This document shows, in pieces, positions 11,181-23,422 of a stretch of DNA of 64,000 nt. The position numbers and the translations under genes are program-made. The stretch covers positions 2,914,001-2,978,000 of the forward strand of contig JAZBRI010000009.1 in the NCBI GenBank assembly GCA_036874045.1, read 5' to 3'. Every line of letters starts with the position of its first letter. The stretch's first letter is position 1. This DNA comes from Cymodocea nodosa. Lineage: Eukaryota; Streptophyta; Magnoliopsida; Alismatales; Cymodoceaceae. A model generated the notes under the pieces. It ran no database searches. It worked only from the letters and a program-made list of their open reading frames with translations, and had not been told where the DNA came from.

Positions 11181-12410
11181 TACGTGTTGAATTTAAATGT
11201 TTTAGTATATCATGTGAGATGCACATGTGTAACTCGTTAAGTTAGCATAAATGTACGCGTTGAGTTACATGAATACACACTAAGGTAATGCGTTATGTTA
11301 GCAGCTTATTTCATTATTGCATGTGTTTTATAGTTAAATCAACGAAGAAAGTCCATTGAGTTATCTGTAACTCCACGGACTATTTATTTTCTAATATGCC
11401 ACTGTAGCGGTTGCAGAAACAAGACAGTTGGAAGGAAAAACCATGTTTGCACGTATCGCATAGGAGAAGAAAGCATCGCCGTTGATATGAATGAAGGAAA
11501 TCCAACCGATCATTCAAGCAGAAGCAGTTACTACTGAAGAAATATAAAAGAAAAGATGAAAAAAAGAGGTGTGTGTGTGATCGATGGACGGATAGTGTGT
11601 GTAGAGGAGGATGAGCGTTGCAATTCTTTGAAGTACCAAACCAACTATCATCATCACCACCATAATCACCAACCATCGGAGGTCTGTGAGGATACTTGCC
11701 TGATGTCGGGTCGATTCCGAGCCAAACACAGTGCTTGACAACCACTGTGAAGAGTGATCACGTCGCGAGAAGGGAATCCATTTTCACCAAGCGCCGACTC
11801 ATATTTCGGGAGATCGTAAAGCTTTTAGCCTTGGCTTCGGGTTGATGCCTGTTTCCTGAAGAGGAGATCATCTTGCAATTCTGGACTCGCGATTCTATAG
11901 GGAGAGGAGACAGAATTGTAAGTGGTTTAATTTTCAGTGGTGTAATCGCATTGCAAGTAGTGTCGGAAGTATTTACTATCAAGTGAGATTACTTTACATT
12001 CACCTTTCGCCAATTTCCATGTTCATATTAAAACAAAAATACCAAAAATAATTTATCTATGTTTGTATGTTGTATTTGAGTGTTGTATTGTTTGTGTTGT
12101 ATCGTGATTAATGTTATCTTTGTCAGTGTTGTGATTGTTTTATGTTTATTTAGTTTTACAGTTTACTGAAATTGGTTCGTTCAAAAGACTTAAAGATTTT
12201 AATGGTTACTGTTTGAATTATCTGAATGTTAGTATTGCTCAATGATAAATCCAATGTTAACTAACATTAAAGAGCTTAATTGATGTTATTTACAATCTGT
12301 GGAATCGCCCAATGGTTGTCCGAATTCCTTTGTAAATAGCAGTATTAAAAAGAAAAGTCAGGCTCGTGGAGTTAACTTAAGTCCTCCAAGTTAGTCCATT
12401 GAGTTAGCTA

Positions 12411-12439
12411 TAACTCAACGAACTTAGTCCGTTGAGTTA
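12411..12439. repeat. Palindrome TAACTCAACG/CGTTGAGTTA in the gypsy LTR
   Basis: The arms at 12411-12420 and 12430-12439 are perfect reverse complements with a 9-base spacer. They match the hairpins at 3740 and 8492. Confidence 0.8.
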
Positions 12440-12725
12440 ACTGTAATTCAATGGAGAGCTTATTGAATATATAAATTTGATTTTTAACAAGCAAACAGTT
12501 CTCAAGTTCGTCAACAATTCCCTTTGGGATCGATCTGTACTTGCATATTGATACAATAGACACTGTGCACTTGCAGTTAAAGTACAAATTGGAATTAATA
12601 TCTAAATTGTATTAAAGGTTGTTTATTTACTTCTAAAAGAGAGAATAGGCATAAAGATAAATTAACTAAGTAAAAACAGAAGAACAAATCCAAGTTTTTC
12701 TAGTGTAGAGCTGGGAAAATCCAAA

Positions 12726-13180
12726 CAATGTGCATCTCACGTGACATAATAAAGCATTTAAATTCAACACATGCATAAATCTAACTTAACGAGTTCAGAT
12801 ATATAACTTAAGGTTTTTACTCGCTAACTCAATGAGTTCTCACGTGATCTTTTTATACCTTTAAACCTGTAACTCAACGAGTTGTTACTATTCACCTAAA
12901 TATTCTTTTAGCATTTAAAACATAACTGTCCGGTACATGCAATATAACTCTCCGAAATAATAGAAAATTTGGATACTAAAGAATTAAAAACCAGCAACTT
13001 ACCGACAGTTCAAAAATGTATTAAATTAACACTAATTCCTTGAAATTATACAGATTCTTTCATTAAAGCATATAATAATGCAATTATAACATAATGGCTT
13101 AATTCTCATATGATAAGTTAAATATTATGCAATTAACCATCATTTAACTATTAATATTATGCACTTTTTCATTCTAAACA
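12726..13180 (-). repeat. Inverted, truncated copy of the gypsy LTR start
   Basis: Read on the minus strand it starts TGTTTAGAATGAAAAAGTGC at 13180, next to a PPT at 13181-13190. It follows the LTR at 10409 for its first ~830 bases with internal deletions, including loss of most of the tandem G-box units. Similarity stops near 12726, after the CACGTGAGATGCACA block. Bases 12585-12725 show nothing recognisable. Confidence 0.75.
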
Positions 13181-14271
13181 CTTCCCCTATACTTAAATGT
13201 TGCTAGTCCCTTAGCAAACTAAGATCTAACTAATTGGTCTTTCTAAAGTGCTAGATTTAATTCTTCATTTTGCTCTTCTTCAAAATAATAAATTAGATTA
13301 CTATATAGATATTCTGTATGCTTCAGTAATCTGTTTTAACTTTGTTTTTTTTTCTCTTCAACTTGCAAATATATTTAGAATATATGTAAATTTCATACAA
13401 AATATATCAGCATCACATAGGTGTTAATTATATTATCATTTTTTTCTTTTTAGCATTTGCCATCTTGAATTTTCCAATATGATTTCTAGAATAAATTTCA
13501 AGTACATTCGAATCAAAACACAATCCAATTCAATATGATTAAGACAAGTAGAATAAAGAATTGTATATCAAATAAACAACTACAAAAGTCTAATTTAGAT
13601 TCATACTTTAGCAATTTTAGATAACAAAAAATATACTCGATTCAAAAGATATCTGTATTTCACAAACACTTGTATCTTTTCAAAACAGTATATGCATATT
13701 TGTACTTTTAAAAGTTAATTTGACAAGCTTGAATCATACAAGAGCTTTCTAGTATACCCATGTATTGAGCTTTCAGTCAACAATCCCAGATCTGATCAAG
13801 ATCTTAGGTTGCAAGATTTAAAGAGTCATTTTTCAGGTCAACAATCCTTACATACCTATCTGCTCAAGTACAAAAGCCACGTGATCAAACAAGTCAATAA
13901 ACTCTCAAAATTTTTCTCTTTTTTCCTCTTTTTTTCTTTTCAACATAGTATATGAACATATTTCATTAATATAGATGCAATAAAACACAAATCTCGTATA
14001 TTCCTGCTCTTATTATTTACTGAAAATATGAATCCATATCAATAAGCTCATACTTTTTCTGTAATTTAATAAGATCTACACATAAATCATTCTACAAGTT
14101 TAATCAATCAAATTAAATGTATCATTGATCATATGTATTTCCTTTAATCCAAAAATCAACATTTCAGCTCTTTCAGGATTTCAGATAATTTATTGAGTTT
14201 CAGTTAAACATTCTGATTTCTTTTTAAAATCATGAAATTGTTAAACTTATAAATTTCAGCAAAAACATAAG
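13181..14271 (-). other. Inverted copy of the gypsy internal spacer and PPT
   Basis: On the minus strand this corresponds to 9355-10408, ending in the PPT ATAGGGGAAG. At its far end it includes the last bases of the F-box-like frame (near 14170-14190). The final ~80 bases, up to the Sirevirus LTR at 14272, show no clear match. There is no gene. Confidence 0.7.
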
Positions 14272-15504
14272 TGTAGGATCGTCTGTATCACAAGAGGGGG
14301 GTGAATTGTGTCTTTAGTAATTAAACTAGCGGATAAAACAAGAGCACAAAACACTCGTAAATGAAATTCTATTCTTTTATTTCAAGACAGAATTTACAAT
14401 ATCTTTTCAGCTCAATTCCCTTCTTGACGGTTTTGATACAGTAATTTTTGATATACAATTCAAATAGGAAAACAAAGCTCTTTTTCAAAACTAATTTTGA
14501 ATTGTATAAAACCTGATCTTTATGCACACAGCTCTTTTCTTTCTCTTTGCTCAACTTTTGTATCTCTTCTTCTCCAGTTGTCGAATTTCCAGACTTCTTG
14601 CGTTTGCAGCTTCTTTTCTAAAATTGCTTGGAATTTTGAACTTGTTCTAATGTTGGAGAACTTTTCAGAATATGAATATTCAAACTTAACTTTTTAGTTA
14701 GGGATCTAGATTGAATATTCAGACTTGATTTTTGAGATTGAGATCCTCTGTTGTAATGTAGCTCATACTCTCTATTAGTAGTCGAACTTTGTTGTCTTTC
14801 ATGTTCAACATGTTCATCCACTTGATCCACAATCCATAATCCATAATCCACGTACTAATTTTCTCTTTAATCCAAATTACTTTCTATTTAAATTTCTACT
14901 TTCTTCACTAACATTTTGAGTTTCCATGATCTCCACTCGTAGATTCACCGAAACTTTATCTTCTTAGAGTCTTGTAGAATATCTTCTAAGTCTTCGATTT
15001 AGTCGAACATTTATCCTTTAACTCCTGTCAAAACTCGAACACTTATCCTTTAACTCTTCGAGTTCTTGCACCTGCAAAACACGTGACTAAACAAGGAAAC
15101 TTATTTGTTCGTTAGTCCTTTTATAAAACTCGAATAGTTATCTATCCATGCATATAAAAACTCGAACAGTTATCTAACTATTCGATTTTTCATTACCGAA
15201 CACACATGGAAAACACGTGACAACTTAAAACACTAAAAACACACGTGTAGATAACTTAACTATACGAGTTTTTAACATAAAGTATTCGACAAAAATGAAA
15301 CGTTAACTATCCAAAAGTTTAACTATTGCAAATCTAGCTCTTCGGAAATCTTTAATTTATCCGACATAAAAATGAAACTTTTCAATAATCTGTTAACTAT
15401 TATACTTAGAGAAATATACTTAGAGAAATATACTTAGAGAATATTATGTAGACTTATTTAAATACATTAATAAAGCATACATCATCAAAATTAAATACCT
15501 AACA
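14272..15504 (-). repeat. Sirevirus C 3' LTR, inverted copy
   Basis: Read on the minus strand the LTR starts TGTTAGGTATTTAATTTTG at 15504 and ends ACGATCCTACA at 14272. It is the inverted counterpart of 26358-27569. It carries hairpins of the AACTCGAACAGTTA type and CACGTG boxes near 15080-15250. The end motif, a run of C then CTCTTGTG...GATCCTACA, is shared with the other Sirevirus LTRs in this window. Confidence 0.9.
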
Positions 15505-15620
15505 ATCTCCCCCTTTTTGATGATGTCAAAACCTAATAAGTCACATAATTTATATCTCCCCCCTTTTGGTATTATAAAAAAGTAAACAAACTATTTTCTC
15601 CCCCTTTAGGAAGTTAAGTT
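15505..15620 (-). other. Cluster of three polypurine tracts, Sirevirus C inverted arm
   Basis: On the plus strand, CTCCCCCTTTTTGA (15507-15520), CTCCCCCCTTTTGG (about 15557) and CTCCCCCTTTAGG (about 15599) give three AAAGGGGGAG tracts on the minus strand. The first abuts the LTR. Confidence 0.85.
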
Positions 15621-15830
15621 TTATAAATGTAAGGAAGGATATCTTACTAAGTATATATTAATCAAAACGATAGTGTCAACCATACATAGGATTTATGGAT
15701 TAAGCAAAAACTGTTTAATATCATAAACTGTGAAAAATAATCACGTAACATTAAAATCAGTAAACAGTTTACATAATGGTTTTGGTTACAAATTACAAAA
15801 AATAAATCATGTAATACATAATTTTTATAA

Positions 15831-17628
15831 TCACAAGCCTCTTTATCTTCAAAAAATATCAATCAGGGTATCTGAAATTTTCTTTGCAATATCTGTACTA
15901 ACTCTGTTTATCTGATCAAGTAATGCCTGATCTAAATCATTTTGAGAAACTTGTGATGGTTGTTGTAAAAATTCAGTATGTATGTTTGTATCTATACCTG
16001 TATGTATTTCTCTGTGTATACCTTGTTGTATATCTGTATGTATATCTTGTTGTATATTTGTATGTTGTTGTGTTTCTGTAAATTCTGTGAATTGTTGCTG
16101 TGTTTGCCGAACCTGTTGTTGTTGTCTGAGGATAGGTGTATTTGCCGCTTGGTATTTTTGGAGTTCCTTTGTAGAGAAAGATCATGACTTTAATCTTTTC
16201 TGTGGCCAAGGTGTAATATCTGTTTGACTTGCCACAATTCTCAAAATTGTATCACCATAAAATAATTTACTCTGCAAATGTAAGATATGAGAAACAAAAA
16301 TGTCATACCAGTTCACTTGTATATGGTTGATTAATGCGTATGTAGCATAAAGACAACATCTGCCAACTTCTGCCCCATGACCAAACCTCTGAAACAATGT
16401 AGCATGCAATATTTTTGCAATAAAACGTGCTTGGCCATTTAAGTCATTTAGTAATGTCAATGGTTTGTTGGCAGTTGGATCTTTGGCTAAACTTGTAATG
16501 TCCCATCCCAATCAATAAACCTGTTTTCTTTCTAATAATTTAACTCCATTTTTCAGACCAAGTACCTGATAAAGTAAATCTGGAGTTAAATATGTGTCAT
16601 TTTCTTGTATACTAGAAATAGGAATACCTTCTTCCACTGTTAAGTTTGAGTAAAAACAACTGAGAAGTTCGGGTATAGTAAGATGGCCTGGCTGTTGTGG
16701 AAGTAGAGTCAACAAGCCTTGAAATTCAAACAGTTCACGTATGTGTGCCATCCCTTCAAACTTAACTGGTCTTGAATATAAAACTGTAAAAGTTTTATAT
16801 GTTTGAAATTTGTCATAACAGAAATTATTTTTAAACCATAATAGTGTATTTGCATCTAAACTCTGTTCAGGATTAGGTATTTTCCTGTCATGATGTTCTA
16901 ATCTGGGACTTGTTTCAATATTATCAGTAGCATCTATATTGTTAGATCTTTCAGAACTGGTGGAATTTCTATCAAAACTAGTATAAATGTCTGAAATATC
17001 TGTTATTGTCATATTAATAATCTGCTGAATTTCTTCTATTTGTTCTTTTGGAAACATTTCAGTAGCAACAGTCTCTGTAACAATCTGTATATCAGCAACC
17101 TGTATATCTATATGTGATCTATACAACTGTCTCTATATGAAAGAATGTTCTATATCTGTCTATGGAATAGAATCATCCTGTATTTTTGAAATTTGTATAT
17201 GTGAGACATGGGTAGTATCATATTCTATTTGTAACTGTGTATGTTGTTGATTATATACATTTATCAACAAGTATACGATATATTGTAACAGACATAACCA
17301 TACATATAAAGTGTAGTATAAGCAACTGTACCAAAATTCAAAAGTCTTTGTTCGAGATACAGTAAGAGGAAGAATATCTGTACATTCCTCTTCAGATGAA
17401 ATATCTTCAAAATTTATAGACTCAGTGTCTATGTCATTAATAATATCATCAAATTTGATATCATCTGTATATATATCATCAAAATTTCCTACATTCTCAC
17501 TTTTCGTAGGAAAAGAATGTGTGCTTGCAGCATTGTGTGAAAAACTATCCATTGTATTAAAAGATACATTATGCACTAATGTGACACAATACCTTAGAGT
17601 ATATGCTTGTAAGCCAATATTTGTCAAG
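15831..17628 (-). pseudogene. ORF3 ('env-like') of Sirevirus C, inverted partial copy
   Basis: This arm carries the 3' three-quarters of ORF3. Landmarks are a Ser/Asp-rich region (SINFEDISSEE), a hydrophobic stretch beginning FEFWYSCLYYTLYVW (possible membrane segment), the conserved HIRELFEFQGL core, GLKNG, HGAEVGRCCLYATY and KLFYGD, and a Gln/His/Thr-rich repeat near 15970-16110. In-frame stops at 17160-17162 (TAG) and 16512-16514 (TGA) occur where the plus-strand arm has CAG and CGA. The copy ends at 17628, inside the gene, at the inversion junction. The end is placed at the TGA matching 26031. It lacks the Gly/Arg-rich N-terminus present in the other arm. Confidence 0.8.
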
Positions 17629-17639
17629 TAAATGGAATA

Positions 17640-20600
17640 ATAGTTAAACTATAACAAATGAACTTAGTAGTAAAATATCAAATATAGAAAAACATGGTAT
17701 TGGTTTACACGATGCATCTTCTGAAAATTATATATTGCATGATGGTACTGCTAAAAATAATGTCTTTATTTCCAGTACTAAGAATAGTAAGAGAAAAACT
17801 ATTCCGTGTGTAATTAAAAAGAGAGAAAAATATGTGCAAGTTGATAAAATGCAGCATATAAATGATAACACACAATGCAAGAATGTCAAATGAAATTTTC
17901 AGAAAAATCAAGCTAAGTCATTTGAGAATCTTAATATTCTAGATCAATTTTCTTCATATTTAAAGAATATCGGATATTGGAAATTAAATAATGTTAGAAA
18001 TGAAAATTTCAACTTTGGTTTACATAGAGATAAATGTTCTAATAATTATAACACTAAGAGAAATAAACGAAAAAATAATTATCAGAAAATAGATAAGTTG
18101 AAGTCTAAAAATACAGATTATTTTGATATGACTCTCTCTAAAATTCTTGGACCCACTCAAAAATGGGTTTCAAGAGATAAAATCTCTTTTTGACTGTTTT
18201 GTAGGTACACAAATCAAAATGGATAATGGACAGTGGAGCATCCAGCCACATGACTAGAGATATACGATTACTTACATAAATAACAAAGACCAAGAACAGA
18301 CAAGTTACCTTTGGAAATAAAAGCAAAACAAATATCCTTGGGTTTGGCAAGATTCAGGTAACTGAGAAATACTTTATAAATGATGTCTTATTAGTGGAAA
18401 ACTTAGGTTTTAATTTATTGAGTGTTCCTGTTTTAATGAAGTTTTACAGAGTAATTTTTGAAAAAGATTACTGTAAAATTATGGACATGTCTACAAATGA
18501 AATTGTATTAACTGCATACAAGAAATGATCCGTTTGTATTCTGAATTTGCCTTCTGATATTATTAAAAATAATGATTGCTTAATTGCAAAAACAGATGAA
18601 GTTATTTTATGGCATAGAAGGCTAGGACACTCAAATTTAAAATTATTACAAAAGCTGTCTAAAAAGAATCTAGTTAGAGGTTTACCTAGTATTAAGTACT
18701 CGAAAGAGTTTATGTGTGATGCATGTCAACTAGGTAAATTACATAAAACATCCTTTAAAATTTTAAATAAAATAACAAGCAAAAGAGTATTAGAACTAGT
18801 GCATATGGATTTATTTGGTCCTACTAGGACAACCAGTTTAGGAGGTAAACATTATGCTTTTGTATTAGTTGTTGACTATTCTAAATTTACTTGGGTCTAT
18901 TTTTTAGCTAATAAAACTGAAGTTTTTGAAATATTTAAGATATTCTGTAATAAAGTTCAGAATGAGCAAAATGTTAGAATTCAAAAACTTAGGAGTGATC
19001 ATGGTACAGAATTTGATAATGATCAAATGGACACCTTTTGTGAAGAATTAGGCATAGATCATAGGTACTCATTTCCAAGAGCTCCTTCACAAAATGGGAT
19101 AGTAGAACATAAAAATAGATCACTTCAGGAAATGTCCAGAACCATGTTAAATGAGAATAAGTTACCCCTATTTCTCTGGGCAGAAGCAGTTCATACAACA
19201 TGCTATGTTATAAATAGAGTACATCTAAGACCAATTTTAGATAAAACTCCTTATGAGATATGGTATAACAGGGTTCCCAAAATAAGTTATTTAAAACCCT
19301 TTGGCTGTAAGTGTTTTATTTTAAACACTAAGGAACGAAGAGACAAATTTAAAGCCAAAACAGATGAAGGTATTTTTGTTGGTTATTCCATTAGAAGTAA
19401 AGCATATAGAGTTTATAATAAATCAACAAAAACCATTGAGGAAACCTTACATGTAAAATTTCATGAAAATTCTCATTTGGATGTTAGATATGCTAAAAAC
19501 TTTGATTCAGAAATTCTCCCAGAAATGGTATCAAATGATGTTGACAGAGAAATTGAGAGATTATCTGACGGAATAAGAAATATAAACTTAAATGATGAAA
19601 ATTTAGAAGAAAATAATGTCATACCTATAGAAAATATGGAACAACATAGAAATTGGCGTTATACTTCATCTCATTCTATCGATTAGATAATAGGCGATCC
19701 TAATCAAGGAGTTAGGACTAGGTCATTAGTAGTCAACATCTGTGGTGCTTATTCATTTGTTTCTTTACTAGAACCTAAGAAAATTGAAGATGCCTTAGAA
19801 GATGAATTTTGATATTTAGCTATGCAGGATGTGCTAAATCAATTTATAAGAAATGAGGTATGGGATCTAGTTCCACCACCTGAAAATCAGTCCATAATTG
19901 GAACAAGGTGGGTATTTAGAAACAAAGTAGATCAAGATGGACATATAGTTAAAAATAAAGTTAAATTAGTTGCTTAAGGTTACAAGCAAGAGGAAGGAAT
20001 TGACTATGATGAAACATTTACTCTTATTGCTAGACTAGAATCAATACGAATTTTGTTAGCTTATGCTTGTTATATGGATTTCAAATTATATCAAATGGAT
20101 GTTAAGACTGTTTTTTTAAATGGATATATAAAAGAAGAAGTGTATGTAAAACAACCTTTAGGTTTTGAAGATTCAAAACATCTTGAGTATGTTTATAAGC
20201 TTAAGAAGGCACTATATGGCCTTAAACAAGCTCCTAGATCTTGGTATGAGAGATTATCTAAATTCCTTATGGAAAAAGGGTATTCTATGGGAAAGGCAGA
20301 TCACACTCTTTTTATCAAGAAGATCGAAAAAGATATATTGGTAGTTCAAATCTATGTAGATGACATCATATTTGGAGCAACAAATGATAAATTAGTTTAG
20401 TCCTTTTCAAAAGACATGACTAATCAATTTGAAATGAGTATGATGGGTGAACTATCATTTTTTCTAGGGTTACAAATTAAGCAATTAGATCAGGGTACTT
20501 TTATTTCACAAGAAAAATATACTCAAGATTTATTAAAGAAGTTTGGTTTAGACAACACTAAAACAAAGAATACACCAATGAGTACTATCACCAAGTTGGA

Positions 20601-21303
20601 TAAAGATGACTTTGGAAAAACTATAGATGTAAAACAATATAGAAGTATGATTGATTCATTACTTTATTTAACAGCTAGCCGACTAGATATTATGTTTAGT
20701 GTGTGTACTTATGCTAGATATCAATCTAATCCTAAGGAATCACACCTACTTACTGTTAAATGAATTTTTAAATATCTATTAGGAACCATCAATTTTGGAT
20801 TATTTTACTTTAAACATAGTTCTTTAAACTTAGTAGGTTATAGTGATGTTGATTTCGCAGGATGTAAGTTTAAAAGAAAAAGCACCAGTGGCACATGTCA
20901 ATTATTAGGAAATTCTTTAGTGTCATGGTTTAGCAAAAAGCAAAATTGTGTAGCATTATCTACAATTAAAGCTGAATATATAGCTGCCGCACTTTGCTGT
21001 GCTCAAATCCTATGGATCAGACAGACTTTAAAAGATTTTAATTTAGACTATGAACCAACTAAGATTTTTTGTGATAGTAGTTCTGCAATAAGTTTATCTA
21101 AAAATCTTGTCTTACATTCACGAGCAAAACATATAGAAGTTCGACATCATTTTCTAAGGGATAATGTTATAAAAGGAAAAATAGTATTAAATTTTATTCC
21201 TACCACAGAACAATTAATAGATCTATTTACAAAACCCTTAGATGAAAATATTTTTTCAAAATTACGATTAGAACTTGTTATCTGTAGGTTATCTGATATT
21301 TAA
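17640..21303 (+). pseudogene. Sirevirus C Gag-Pol 3' part: protease, integrase, RT, RNase H (Ty1/copia)
   Basis: The segment starts inside the Gag-protease linker. The protease DSGAS site is at 18229-18243. The pre-integrase zinc region (WHRRLGHSN...CDACQLGK) and the integrase core (MDLFGPT, SDHGTEF, NGIVEHKNR) follow. RT has [13 protein letters not shown] and the catalytic YVDD at 20353-20364. RNase H has the ALSTIKAEY and FCDSSSAI boxes. The order protease-integrase-RT is Ty1/copia. The residues match Sirevirus A (44461-49823). From 18181 to the end one frame is kept, broken only by stops at 18202, 18277, 18526, 19684, 19810, 19975, 20398 and 20761. Three of these (19684, 19810, 19975) correspond to Gln, Trp and Gln in copy A and fit single C-to-T or G-to-A changes. 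Confidence 0.92.
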
Positions 21304-23422
21304 ATGGTTCTGTTCATTGCTTTTTGGTTTGTTATAAAGGTAGTTTTAGAATTTAATGTCTTTATTATTAAAAAAAATAAAATAAAATATCTATTTTCGA
21401 ATTACAGTTTTCTGGTAGTTAAGAATTTATGAAATTCTAATTTTTATTGAAGTCAATTTATTTAAGAAAAATTCAGAAAAGATTACTTAAGGAAAGTTAA
21501 ATTGATTCAATGTGAGTGCCAACTATATTTTTGTTACTTATGTATATGCTATTACAGAGATTTTAACAGGAAAATACATATAAAGTATGTACTTTTTATT
21601 AAAGGAAAGTTATTAACATTTTGTTAGAAAAATTAAGTCTTGCGGTTGCCTCTAATTTAATTTACTGTCTTGTTTTATTTTTATTTTTTATTTGTTTTTG
21701 TCTGCAATTACTTGAGTAATTAAGTCCGTTGGGGGATCTTAAACCCTAGTCACTTAAACTAACTGGTTTGGGATGTGCTGACTGAAAACTCATTTTGCAA
21801 GTAATTAAAAATTAAAAAAAAAATTACCAGTTCTCACTTGTCATTAAGTAACTGGTTATCTTTCCCCTAAGTAAGGGATTGTGATCATGTAAAAAGATGA
21901 TATTATGGGAGGTAATACATAAAATATATACATGAATATAAACAAAAAAAAAAAAGGAAAAAGGGGCAATGTACTCAAGCTTAATTTATCTTTCAAGGTG
22001 TTGTAACAATCCTGTCATAATCTGTGCATATAATCTTTATTTTTTTCTTGTTATTATCTACTCTTTACACATAATGTACGATATTTATTGTCTTAAGTTT
22101 GTGTACTCATTATTGAATTCTTTTAAGTTCCTGAAAGTATATCTTTATGAATTATCTTTTGTAAACTGAATAAGATAAAAGCCAGAAAGTCTAAATTGTT
22201 AAATCTACTACTTCTTACTATATTTAATTCATATTTAAAATAAATAAAAAACATTTAGAGAGACTCGAATCTATTTAAGGCTTAACATCCTTTTTAAGTA
22301 AGCTATTTGACCTTTTAAAGCCAAATCTATTGAAGGGCTTGGCAACCCAGTTTAAGTACGCCATAGATTCTTTACACTACATTTATGTAGGGGGAGCAAT
22401 TTCTCCTATAATAATTCATCTCTTATGAACTATTATATGTTTTCATGAAAGAATCTGCATAATTTCAGGAAATACATTTTAATTAAGTACATTTCTGAAC
22501 TGTCGGTGACTTGTAGGCTTTTTAAATTCTTAAGTATCCAAATTTTCTATTGTTTCGGCAAGTTATATTGCAAGTATCGGACAGTTATGTTTTAAAACGT
22601 TCAGTAGAATATTTTATTATTTCCTAAAGTACACGTGTTGAAACCATAATACATGACTTAAGTGGATTTTCGGTAAGTTATCTGTAACTCTCCAAAATGC
22701 ATTTGGACATCGGATAGTTAGATTTGTAATTGTCTGAAACATCCCTTTATTATAAAACTGCTTAAGTACACGTGTCATGATCTAGAAGATTGACTTAAGT
22801 TATCTTTCGAAAGGTTATCTGTAACTCTCCGAATTGTGCCTGCGCATCGGATAGTTAGGTTTATAAGCCTCTAAAACTATTTGAATGCCTTAAGTTCAAA
22901 TTGTGCACGTGTTGAATTTCATTACTTTATAATGTCTCAGTTGAAACTCAAACAGTTATGTTTAACTCTTCAACTTTCACACCTATCCATTCAAGAAACT
23001 CGAACAGTTAACTTAATATTATTATATTTTTTGAAAGACTTAATCTCTAACAATAACTATTCATGTTTGTCGTATATTTATGTGCTTTGCTGCTCACAAA
23101 ACTCGAATAGTTATCATAAGTCTTCGAGTTTTCTCACTTTTCACTTAGCCTGAAGTTATTTTCTTTATACGAACAGTTATGCTAAGTATTCTGCATTTGT
23201 TGGTTGTAAAACTTGTACAGTTATTGCAAGCACTCGAGTTATTTATCAGTAACGGATCTTATATTTATGATTTCAATGATTGAATCTGTTTATCCATTTA
23301 TAAACTCGAAGAGTTATAAATGTTTTACTAACAACCTTTCGTGTTTCTACCTTGGTAAAATCCTAGCTTCACAATCTTTCCTTCCACTAAGTTCTACAGT
23401 GCACAACGAAGATTAATCGACA
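21304..23422 (+). other. Sirevirus C spacer between pol and ORF3
   Basis: No convincing gene is present. A purine tract with AGGGGGAGCA lies near 22390. The part from about 22480 to 22925 is homologous to the gypsy LTR U3 at 10560-11205. From 22925 to 23320 there are several palindromes of the AACTCGAACAGTTA type. This is where a promoter or splice acceptor for ORF3 would be expected. Confidence 0.65.
22631..22905 (+). repeat. Two ~137-base G-box/hairpin units like those of the gypsy LTR
   Basis: ACACGTGTT (22631) and ACACGTGTC (22768) stand 137 bases apart. Each is followed by a TGACTTAAGT-like motif, a CGG..AGTTA...TAACT.TCCGA-type palindrome and a CATCGGATAGTTAG box, as in 10767-11180. 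Confidence 0.8.

Larger units (their letters stand above)
10409..12584 (+). repeat. Gypsy (Athila-like) LTR, right end uncertain
   Basis: The LTR starts TGTTTAGAATG directly after a PPT. Its first ~830 bases (U3) are AT-rich and hold hairpins and CACGTG boxes. A more GC-rich segment follows (about 11390-12000). Near 12510-12585 comes text typical of Athila U5, with GGGATCGATCTGTACTTGCA and GTGCACTTGCAG. I could not fix the terminal CA or a primer-binding site. Translation of the GC-rich part gives no recognisable protein. A hairpin of the TAACTCAACG type lies at 12411-12439. Confidence 0.65.

Noticed and set aside
11380-11982. Several overlapping open frames in the GC-richer part of the gypsy LTR
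   Set aside because: They overlap on both strands, have low complexity (His or Cys runs) and match no family. The position fits LTR transcribed sequence.
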